Shown here: piece by piece, positions 36,545-45,900 of the stretch | How positions within the stretch are numbered: the first letter of the stretch is position 1 | Layout of the letters: the number at the start of each line of letters is the position of its first letter | DNA from: Mytilus trossulus | Lineage: Eukaryota > Mollusca > Bivalvia > Mytilida > Mytilidae | NCBI RefSeq assembly: GCF_036588685.1 | Contig: NC_086378.1 | Span: 35,007,578 to 35,071,577 of the forward strand | DNA: 64,000 nucleotides | Direction of reading: 5' to 3' | The notes under the pieces: generated by a model | Told to the model about the DNA's origin: nothing | Seen by the model: only the letters and a program-made list of their open reading frames with translations | Databases searched by the model: none | Program-made: the position numbers and the translations under genes

Positions 36545-37090
36545 AGGAGAAAGGTGTATAAGTCGCTCATGAGTCTTTTGTAGACGAAACTCGCGGTTGC
36601 GTAAGTGTGGTTAGCGTAAGTACAAAATTCAATCCTGGTATGTATGATGAGTTAATTTACAACCTCTAGGTTGGTACCACTGCTGGTGGAGTTTAAATTC
36701 CCATAGGGTATCACTAGCCCAGTAGCCATCACTTATGTGCTGACAAGAATTATCATTGGTATGGTCTTATTAATAAATTAACTGTTTACAAAACTTTTGA
36801 TTTTTTAAATACCCAGGCTTTTCTACCTCTAGAATAGATTACCTTACCTGTATTTGGCAAAACTTGAAGGAATTTTGCAATGCTTCTCAATGCTCTGCAT
36901 CTTCGTATTTTATTTTGCTTTTTTTTACTTTTTTGGATTGGGGCGTCAATGATGAGTAGACGAAACGCGCGTCTGTCCTAATCTTGTTTCTGTTGTTTTC
37001 CTTTAATAGCTAATGTGTTTCCCTCGGTTTTAGTTGGTAACCCGGATTTATGACTTTTGAACAGTGGTATACTACCGTTGCCTTATTTTG
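36545..37090 (-). repeat. Inverted family B copy followed by family F end
   Basis: 'gtcgctcatgagtcttttgtagacgaaac' (36571-) begins a family-B copy. CACTGCTGGTGGAG and 'gggtatcactagcccagtag' follow the family-B interior in reverse order, and the copy ends 'tgagtagacgaaacgcgcg' (36953-). Then GATTTATGACTTTTGAACAG and 'tttccctcggttttagtt' (37019-) belong to family F. Confidence 0.65.
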
Positions 37091-37282
37091 TGGAAGGAAA
37101 AAAAAGTTGCAAATTTATTCCAGAGTAGCTTCAAAAAGATGACTTAGATCAATTTCCATATAGAATTAGACGGGGTCAATGGCGTGTCATATTGGTTAAG
37201 ATACTTCTTTTGTCAAAAGCTGTGAAATTTGCACCTCAGATTGTAAATCTTCAAAATATATCAGAAATGAATGAATACGAGA

Positions 37283-37460
37283 AACGGAGATATGCATGAT
37301 TTCGTGTTGCTTAGTCTTTAGTTTTTCTATGGTTTGTCTTGTGTACCCTTATCAGCTGTCTGCTTGTCTATTTCTTTTTTGTTTAGCGTTGTCAGATTAT
37401 TTTTTATCTATAAGTTTGGCTTTCTCTCTGGTATATTTCGCCTCTCTATTATATGTTTCT
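37283..37460 (+). repeat. Dispersed repeat, family F fragment
   Basis: 'gtgttgcttagtctttagttt', 'gtttagcgttgtcagatta' and 'ggtatatttcgcctctc' follow the order found at 63280-63400. The 64-codon frame here is repeat-derived. Confidence 0.55.
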
Positions 37461-37569
37461 ACACTAAATAATTCAAAGATTGAATGCTAAAAGGTTATAA
37501 AAAACTGTGCTACGAGTCTGTTAACAAATGTTGTATCTCCCTTTAGTTGCTTTAAATATATACTAGAAC

Positions 37570-37590
37570 ACACCCGCGAAATCGCGGGCA
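37570..37590. repeat. CCCGCG...CGCGGG hairpin
   Basis: ACCCGCGAAATCGCGGGC is nearly self-complementary. A sister motif, ACCCGCGATATCACGGGT, sits at 46647-46664 inside the giant intronic element. These may be the terminal hairpin of a common dispersed element. Confidence 0.55.
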
Positions 37591-37799
37591 TTCAGAGCGT
37601 ACTTTAAAGTATGTAAAGTGTTGTTGGAAGAATTTTGTTAAATATTGAATGACTGGAGAATTTCAGCAAAAGTATCATAAGTCATAGGTTATTGGGGACA
37701 GGAAAATGCTTATATTTATCCCTCCTCCTTTATTTCCAATATGCCCATTTTTTGGTTTTGTATCAAATTAATATGAACATACATTAAGTATGTTATGAA

Positions 37800-38085
37800 C
37801 ATTCAAGTATAGGAGCCTGTAATTCAGTGGTTGATGTTTGTTTATGTGTTGCATATTATTTTTTCGTTCATTTTTTTGTACATAAATAAGGCTGCTAGTT
37901 TTCTGGTTTGAATTGTTTAATATTGTCAGTTCGGGGCCTTTTAAAGCTGAGTTAGTATGCGGTATGGGCTTTGCTCGTTGTTGAAGGTCGTACGGTAACC
38001 TATAATTGTTAGTATCTGTGTCATATTGGTCTCTTGTGGAGAGTTGTCTCAACATGGCAATCATACCACATCTTCTTTTTTTTGT
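37800..38085 (-). repeat. Dispersed repeat, family A, reverse orientation
   Basis: 'aggagcctgtaattcagtgg', 'ggctttgctcgttgttgaagg', 'ggtctcttgtggagagttgtc' and 'cataccacatcttctt' follow the same order as 45538-45810. The 107-codon minus frame is repeat-derived. Confidence 0.75.
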
Positions 38086-38845
38086 AATCAATGAATTTTG
38101 TAAAAGATTTAATTAATGACTGGAGAATTTCGGAAAAGGTATCAAAAGTTCACATGAATATTGGTAGCGCTTATCTGTATATTATGAACATTCATTACTA
38201 AATAAATTTAATATGGTGTATTTACTTTCAATTCTAAGTTTACTAATCGATCCGTAGTGGTCATTGATATAGTATACAGACCCCCTCTTTATTTAATAAA
38301 CTCTTTGACTGCCATGGATAGTAAACTTGAAAATGATAGCAGATAGAATTCTGAAAATACACTTTATACTTTATTCTTTGTATATGCATGTTCATAGTAT
38401 ACAGAAAAACGCAAACCGGAAGTCTAATCTGACTTAAAATTTCGTCCAATGACGGGACAATATCCGGATGACTTTTTTTTCGTTTTTCTCCAAAAATAAC
38501 TCAATCTGAATAATCATATGAATGGATGACAAATGGCACTATGCACTGTACCTATAGGACACAGAGGCGTGTTGATCAATATTTTGTGGAAAGAAGAGAA
38601 GCGACACCTAAAAATGAGGTCTTCTCGTTTAATAGTATAGAAAACGCACAAATTACTAAACCCAAGTATACTATCTTTATTCTAATAGAACGGGAAGGGT
38701 ATTTGTTCTTTTTTTATATCAGACGTATTAATAAAATGAGACTGGAAAAAAGTTTATCTACTTGAGGTATTCATTTTTACTTCATTCAATCTCCATATTG
38801 TTTTTTCTCCAGTCAGTTTATCATTTTGATTTGAATACTATTATA

Positions 38846-38893
38846 TTGCGCGTCTGGCGTACTACATTATTATTCTGGTACCTTTGATAACAA
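38846..38893 (-). repeat. Family B terminal fragment, 5' of TLR gene 3
   Basis: GCGCGTCTGGCGTACTACAT and CTGGTACCTTTGATAAC match the family-B end. It is the same end, in the same orientation, as the fragment just 3' of TLR gene 2. Confidence 0.7.
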
Positions 38894-39188
38894 CATTACA
38901 ATTGAGAGCTAAAGTGGTAAAATTGATCTTTAAATCGCAGTTCCGTTGAATACTTCAACTCATATAAAAGTATTCAAAGTCATTCATCTATAACAAGTTT
39001 TTATAAAAATTATACCTTTATGCAAAGTTAAACTACAAACTTCCTCTTTACCTTGTCATTGATTAGTATATTGGAAATTCATTTTCTCTCAAGCAGATAT
39101 ACATTTACATTTTGTGATTAAGAAATTGAATCAACAGCTGACATTCTTTAATAGAAAAGAAACCCTTAGATGGGTAGCTATTTCAAAT

Positions 39189-41741
39189 ATGGAAAAGAAG
39201 ATGATGTATATGTTCGTTCTGTCAGTCATCGTAACATTAACATGTGTGGAACCAGCATTTTCTTGCACATACAGTAGAAATAGAAAACATCAACTGGTTG
39301 CTCATTGTGAAAATCAAGGATTGACATCTGTTCCAAGGAATCTAAATCGAGATATACAGGAGTTAATACTTTCAAATAACTTGATAAGCATACTCAAAAA
39401 CAATTCATTTATTAATTATACCCGTTTAGAAATCCTGAGATTAACCAAAAATAAAATATCTGATATTCATGAGGATGCTTTTGCAGGACTTAATTCGCTG
39501 AAAGTTTTGAAGGTAAATGATAATTTGATAAGCATCACAATTCTCCCACAGGATGTTTTCATACATCTTAATGCTTTGATTGTTCTGGATATAAGTCGAA
39601 ATAAAAAGCATTTGAATGAAGACAGTCAGTTCATTTATCCCGATGCCACATTTTCTAGATTGGAACGTTTGCAGAATCTCTCGATAGATCTCTTCATGTT
39701 TCCTGTATTTGGAAGTGGATTTATAAAACTTCAAAACCTCAACGTATTGAACTTTGATAAATGTTATTTGCGAAATAGTAGTGGATTTAGGCTATGGAAT
39801 GCAACCTTTGAAAATTTTTCGTCAAACCTCCAACAACTCTATATCAGTGGTTGTCGTCATTTTTTCCAAATGGAATATGGCTGTATGGAACATTTTCCTA
39901 ACTTAAAAGTTTTAGATCTGTCAGAATCATACGTTCATTTATATCAAGCATTGCGTATCCTTCATCCATATCAGAATAAAAACATGTCAGTTATAAACTT
40001 TCACCACATAACTGATAATTCAATTAATGGAGATGATTTTCCGGGCGCTGTTGTTATAACAGTAGAATTAATGAAATATCTGAGAACTATTTGCATTGAA
40101 GCATTGGACATCTCGAAAACAGGTATCGTAGATTACCAGCAAAATTCTTTGTTTTCGTTCAAATATCCTGAGTGCTTCACAACTTTCATTATATCAGCAA
40201 ATAAACTGCCTACTACGACTTCAGATCACTATATTGAAGTTATAAAGTTTGCAAAAAATGCTAAGAATATGAAGGTTTATGACTTTTCATATTTCATAAG
40301 TATTGCAGATAATCCAAATCTTGCTTATTTGAATGTTTACGACCCGGAGGCCTTCTATCAATTTTCAAAAAAGACCCAAAAAATTGAAGTCCATCCACAA
40401 ATTCAGATTTCTCTTCCGTCCTCTATTGAATTTCTTAGATTCAGTTACACGAACGATTTATTGCACTCAGCTTCTATAACATGTGCAAATACATCGCTGA
40501 AATATCTTGATGTTTCATTTAGTGTTTTCCTCAAATTTCCAGATTTGACAAACGGCTGTGGAAAGCAACTTGAATATTTAGACGTTTCTGGAATTCCAGT
40601 AACAGAAGTTACATTGCCGTCAGTTACCTTACCAAAACTATATACATTCAAAATGACCAATGCTCGTTTAGATCAGGCAGTACTAAAAGGTAAACAATGG
40701 ATTGAATTTACAGCTCCAGAGATAAGAAACATAGACATATCTTTTAATAATCTCTGGAATTTGGAGACCTCAACATTTATAGGTCAGCCACATATAACAC
40801 ATCTCAATATGTCAAACAACCTTTTCAGGACCATTCCATCTTTTGTTACCAGACTCAAAAAGTTGGAATCTTTGGATCTTTCTAGTAATTTGATTACTAA
40901 TATAGATAGTCAGTTGATGCTTTGGATGGATGAAATGACACTTTCAAATCGCAGCCTTCACCTAAATTTTGATAACAACGCTTTTATATGTTCGTGTGAT
41001 ACATTAGACTTTCTTCTATGGTTTTCACAAACTAAAGTAACATTCTACAACGGAGACACTTATAATTGTACAATACATGACAAGCCAGCCGTATTAAGGG
41101 AGGTTATACAAAATACAAATAAATACTTTTCAGACTGTAAATCTACTATGTGGCTTCACGTTGGAATAGTATTGGTTGCAAGCACCTTCTGTATTTTAAT
41201 ACCTCTTATTGTCATTTATAACTATAGATGGATGATAATTCTTTGCATTTATAGGAAAGTCAGACGTGCTGTTGAGAAAGGTTTACATGAAAGCTATATG
41301 TACGACGCATATGTTTCGTATGAAGACAGAAGTGTGGCGTGGATTAAGAACTTTCTTCTACCAAAATTTGAAGGCGAATGGGGACTTAAAGTATGCTTAC
41401 ATGATCGAGATATTCTTCCTGGGGATCTAACTGCAGATGCGAAAGCAGAATCCATTCAAAAAAGCAGACACTTTGTGTTCGTCATTACTGAACAGTTTAC
41501 CGAAGGAAAGTGGGGAAGATTTGAAATAGAAAGAGCAGTGTATGAAAAATATACTACAAACCTGAGAAAAATAATTGTTATTTTACAAAACATTCAAGTT
41601 AAGGACATTCCAGAAGAAATTGTGAATATTTCAAATGATGTTTGCTTTATTGAATTGCCTTTGGACGAAAACGAAATTTATGACAAAAGATATAGTCAAA
41701 GTACATGGCTAAAATTAAAGGCTTTGTTTTATCTAAATTAA
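39189..41741 (+). CDS. Toll-like receptor (TLR gene 3), single exon, 850 aa
   Basis: A Toll-like receptor. It has a signal peptide (MEKKMMYMFVLSVIVTLTC, about 1-25), an N-terminal cap with CENQGLTSVPRNL, leucine-rich repeats, one C-terminal cap (CSCDTLDF onward), a membrane helix beginning near WLHVGIVLVAS, and a TIR domain with YDAYVSYE and RDILPGD. It ends STWLKLKALFYLN, again without the FW of box 3. The frame is open from a GTG at 39114, but the first ATG is 39189. Its context ('agctatttcaaat' before ATGGAAAAGAAG) matches the start of TLR gene 1, so 39189 is chosen. N-terminal LRRs, TIR C-terminus and 3' UTR are closest to TLR gene 1. The cap/helix region is closest to TLR gene 2. No frame damage. 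Confidence 0.93.
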   Translation: MEKKMMYMFVLSVIVTLTCVEPAFSCTYSRNRKHQLVAHCENQGLTSVPRNLNRDIQELILSNNLISILKNNSFINYTRLEILRLTKNKISDIHEDAFAGLNSLKVLKVNDNLISITILPQDVFIHLNALIVLDISRNKKHLNEDSQFIYPDATFSRLERLQNLSIDLFMFPVFGSGFIKLQNLNVLNFDKCYLRNSSGFRLWNATFENFSSNLQQLYISGCRHFFQMEYGCMEHFPNLKVLDLSESYVHLYQALRILHPYQNKNMSVINFHHITDNSINGDDFPGAVVITVELMKYLRTICIEALDISKTGIVDYQQNSLFSFKYPECFTTFIISANKLPTTTSDHYIEVIKFAKNAKNMKVYDFSYFISIADNPNLAYLNVYDPEAFYQFSKKTQKIEVHPQIQISLPSSIEFLRFSYTNDLLHSASITCANTSLKYLDVSFSVFLKFPDLTNGCGKQLEYLDVSGIPVTEVTLPSVTLPKLYTFKMTNARLDQAVLKGKQWIEFTAPEIRNIDISFNNLWNLETSTFIGQPHITHLNMSNNLFRTIPSFVTRLKKLESLDLSSNLITNIDSQLMLWMDEMTLSNRSLHLNFDNNAFICSCDTLDFLLWFSQTKVTFYNGDTYNCTIHDKPAVLREVIQNTNKYFSDCKSTMWLHVGIVLVASTFCILIPLIVIYNYRWMIILCIYRKVRRAVEKGLHESYMYDAYVSYEDRSVAWIKNFLLPKFEGEWGLKVCLHDRDILPGDLTADAKAESIQKSRHFVFVITEQFTEGKWGRFEIERAVYEKYTTNLRKIIVILQNIQVKDIPEEIVNISNDVCFIELPLDENEIYDKRYSQSTWLKLKALFYLN

Positions 41742-41958
41742 AAAAAAAAGTTTATGAATGCAACATTATGTGATTTGAGGTTTCACTTTCACATTTCAAA
41801 AGTGAAGTTGAATTATTCTGATAGAAATAAATCAGTTGATAATGCTTTAACATCAGTTTTCTGTTTAATTTGTGTTACTAGTATTTGAATATATTATCTA
41901 TTTAATCTTCTTGCTTTGTTCCCATCATGCGCCTGATATAAAGCGTATGTTCCTTTCT

Positions 41959-41964
41959 AATAAA
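41959..41964 (+). promoter_or_regulatory. Probable polyadenylation signal of TLR gene 3
   Basis: AATAAA about 220 bases past the stop, in the conserved context AATAAATGTGTAACTCAATT shared with the 3' flank of TLR gene 1. Confidence 0.65.
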
Positions 41965-42354
41965 TGTGTAACTCAATTGGCTTTATTTTGGCTTTCGTTA
42001 TTTTTCTCATAACATGATGGTTGTTCTTGTTCGTTCAGTAATCATCGCCACAGGGGTTTTCTGTAATGAAAGTACAATCATTTTTTGTCGAAAGCCGTAA
42101 CTTGCAATGAAGGTGTTTAAGTTTCAGGAATTAGTATTTGAAAGACTATTGGCAAGGTAAATTTAGATTACCTATTGTAAAAAGCATTTGATTGTTTTTG
42201 TATGTTTTTATAGGGGTTACTGTCTTTGACGGCTGTATTTTTAAATCTGTGTTGGTTTCTTTTTTTGGGCATCTGTGATTCCTTGAATTGTAACTAATTG
42301 TTTGAGGACTGGTCGTCTCCAGGTGAACTGACAACTTTTAGCTTTGACAATATC

Positions 42355-42665
42355 CCTAATGCGCCTCCAACAGGACAGGTGCAAACAATTGCAGCGGGTT
42401 TAATCGTTTTAATGGTTCCAAACCTTAAGTAAATAAAGGCAACAGTAGTATACCGCTGTTCAAAACTCGTAAATCGATGGGGGGAAAATCGGGGTAACAA
42501 ACTAAAACTGAGGGAAACGCATTAAATATAAGAGGACACAACGACACAACATTAAAATGTAAGACACACAGAAACGGACTTAGCATTAGACAAAATCCGA
42601 TGAGAATAACAAATATAACACAAGAAAAAATGGCTGGATACGCCCCTGAGCAGCAAACCTTATAA
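42355..42665 (-). repeat. Dispersed repeat, family A/F composite
   Basis: 'acaggtgcaaacaattgcagc' and 'tttaatggttccaaacctt' match 16034-16090. 'aggcaacagtagtataccgc' and 'actgagggaaacgcatt' (42437-42520) are family F in reverse complement. The short minus-strand frames here are repeat-derived. Confidence 0.6.
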
Positions 42666-42884
42666 CATTTTAAACATTAAATCAAGGATTTTGTCAATTA
42701 AGTTAAGGGTCTTTTAAAATGAATTTAATCTACTTTCATTTCTTTTCATAACTTACTGTAATAGATTATTACGAAGAGGTTTTTTTCGCCCTTTAATATT
42801 CAAGCTGTTGATAACGATGTTACCTATGTAAAAAAGATAAAGCAAAAGTTCATCGCCCACGTCATGTGTATAAATAATTTCAAG

Positions 42885-42941
42885 ATGTCTGATAACCGAT
42901 TTACGTTATACTACTTCCATGGATCTTACTATTCCCAAAAG
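42885..42941 (+). CDS. GDAP1: GDAP1 exon 1 (coding part, aa 1-19)
   Basis: Starts ATGTCTGATAAC and ends CAAAAG before GTAAAT. It encodes MSDNRFTLYYFHGSYYSQK, which matches the first strand and helix start of the GST_N domain. Too short to be noticed as an open frame by itself. The donor is phase 0. Confidence 0.85.
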
Positions 42942-45900
42942 GTAAATAACGCAGCTAGAGGAAATTTGATAAGTTGTTAGACATACTTACGTCCGGTTTG
43001 CAGTGTAAATGCATAAGAACGCACCCAAGCTCCGGACAGTATTCATAAAAAATTATATATGACCTCTGGGTCATGTTTGTTATGTTTGTTATTTTTTTAT
43101 TTCCTGTTTTTTACTAATGTGCCACCCGAGAACTGAAACTATTTAGTTCCGTCGGAATGACCGGTCAAAGATTATCTCATAAAAGGAAATATTGCACTCC
43201 CTTCATTTTTCAACAGCTAATTGAGGGTCCCTAGGCGAACTTAGGTCCCGAGTCCACTGTCCCTTTATGGTTTTTTTTTCACAGGCAGTCGATTTTCTAA
43301 CTCATTTATTTCGGTCAAACAACATTGCAATGCAACTTTCTACTTTATATATTATTAATTTGACCTAGTCTTGAATATGCATGAAATATTTCCTACTGGA
43401 CAAAAAAAATCAATCAACTTAAAACGGGGTTGGCAAATGAGACAGAACTTTACGAAAATAAGAAAATATTCCAAATGTTCTTTTTTCCAATTACTTATAG
43501 TTGTCGAACTTGATTGCCTGATACTTAGCATACACAACTTCTAAATTACTGAACTTAAGCAAGATAGGTCGTGCGAAAAAGAAGTTTTGGTGAACACGAA
43601 AAAAAAGACAATAAAAAGTGGCATCATCAGGGCACAGTTATATGTTTTCTGTTATTTTCAACAAAAGAAATATCTCACCCCAAAAACTGTACAGGGGGAA
43701 TTTACTATTTGCCAATTTTCGATTTGATTCTGGTTTTAAAAACTTTTTTTTTTTTGTTCTTTATCGGACAAAATTGACTTCTTTCCACAAAAAGCATGAT
43801 AATTTGAAAGTAACAAACCGACATTTTTTTTTTCGTGAAAGATATAAGTAGTTGTTATCAATTACAAAACTTTGAATGAAATGAAAAACTAAAAGGTATA
43901 CCATAATTACGCATGGATAAATTTGCTCTTCTTGCAGGCTCGACAATGAAAATGTATGTCCCTCCTTAAAGGTACAACTTACAGAATGGGTATCTAATTG
44001 GCAAATAGATTATCGCCAGGTAATTAATAAAATATGGACGATTATGAATTAAAATTCCTTGAAGTTTTACCTGTTACCTTCTTCTGCCATGATGTATCTT
44101 CCCTATTGCAGGCATTGTTGGCTTTATTTGAGAAAGGATGTCAATTCAACCGAAAATTTATAAATATCCATACCGGAGAACAAAAAACTCCGGAATATAT
44201 GAAAATGAACCCATTAGGACAAGTTCCATTGTTAAAAGATGGAGAGGAAGTTATAGTGGAGTCGGAAAAAATCATCGACTACATAGACGAAGAAATTAAA
44301 TCGGGTAAGTAAATTCAGCAAGCGTACAAGAAAACTTAACACAAAAAAAATATACAGAATAACAAAGTCAAAGTAAGATTAAAAAAGATATAAAAAAGAT
44401 ACATGCATGTACTTCGTACAGACTTTTCCGGATGTTCATGTACAACACTAGCATATATTTTAATACGCAACATCGCGCATGTGACTGGGGAATACAGATT
44501 TTTTTCTCTTGGTCTTCATCCGACCGGCAATAAAACCCTTGCTAATGAGGGGCCTCTGTTTTGTTGTGTAGGATGCATAAACTCGCAGCAACGTCCGGCC
44601 CAAGTTTGAGATAATAAATCGGATGCCTAGGGCTGAGAGAGTACTTCACTCTGTGCACGCTGAAAATACTTGCAACAGCTCTTTACGGGGTCTGTTGGTG
44701 GCTTGTTGCAAGGTTAAACTTCAGCCCCTATCCAATTTTTCCTCATTTTCGAGTGGCAGTCCAAATTACCCACCATTGAAACCGGTCAACCCCTATTGCA
44801 GGACAAATCTATTGGATGTATTGTTAATTTGTTCTCGTTCTAAACATGAATGAAATATTTGGCACTGGACGTAAAGTTATCAACGATTAACAAACCACAC
44901 AGTTTATGAGAGTGTTGTATAAATATATTGTTCTCGTGTGACTTCTGTTTGCGTAGTGTTCGCTTAGGGGAGTTGTCTTTTGTTACCTATACTTGTCCCC
45001 AGACGATGATAACATGGCTGGGACCACAATAGAAAGGTCACACGAGGTGCCTCGCCTTGAAATGTCCGTAAGTCTTGCACGTGCCAGACAAAAGGTCAAA
45101 AACAAGAGTAGCGAACATCTGTGAGGTAATTCTATTTTGTTTTTAAAACCATATACTATTGATTTTATTTCTGCATGTTTTTTTTCCAGGGCCAATATTG
45201 GTACCTGATCTCAACACACCAGTGGGAAAAGAAGTACAAAGGTTGCGTCAGTTTATTGGTGGAATTAGAATAGAGATCACCACATTTGGGTTGTTTTTTA
45301 ATCCTGACTTGTCTACTTCCGGTGTTAAAGTGCCCAAAAGTTTCTTGCAACATTTGAAAGGTAATGTTTTTCGTTTCTATTAATATCATTTAACCATTTG
45401 TTTAAATAGCAAAGGTGAGGTCAAAAGTATGAAATGGAGACTAAAGAAAAAGCAGTTCAAATTTAACAATTGAACAACTAAAGTCTTAGATGCATGATTT
45501 TTTTTCATTTGTTTTATGCATGTGCCTGTCCCAAGTCAGGAGCCTGTAATTCAGTGGTTGTCGTTTGTTAATGTGTTACATGTACATGTTTGTTTTTCGT
45601 TCATTTTTTTTTTATATAAATGAGGCCGTTAGTTTTCTCGTTTTGATTGTTTTACATTCTCATTTCGAGGCCTTTTGTAGCTGATTATGCGGTATGGGCT
45701 TTGCTCATTGTTGAAGGCCGTACGGTGACTAATAGTTGTTAATTTCTGTGTCATTTTGGTCTCTTGTGGAGAGTTGTCTCATTGGCAATTATACCACATC
45801 TTCTTGTGTATATTAACTGTAAAAGTCTTATAAGCACTTTCCATTTGAAACTGGTTGATCAACCCACTACTTACGACTTTTGAAGTTTATTGTGGTTACG

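Noticed and set aside
39114-39188. N-terminal extension of TLR gene 3 to 39114
   Set aside because: It begins with GTG, and the ATG at 39189 starts a signal peptide and matches the start of TLR gene 1.
44034-44111. ATG at 44034 as the start of GDAP1
   Set aside because: The residues before 44112 do not resemble the GST_N start. Exon 1 at 42885 supplies it, and a good acceptor ends at 44111.
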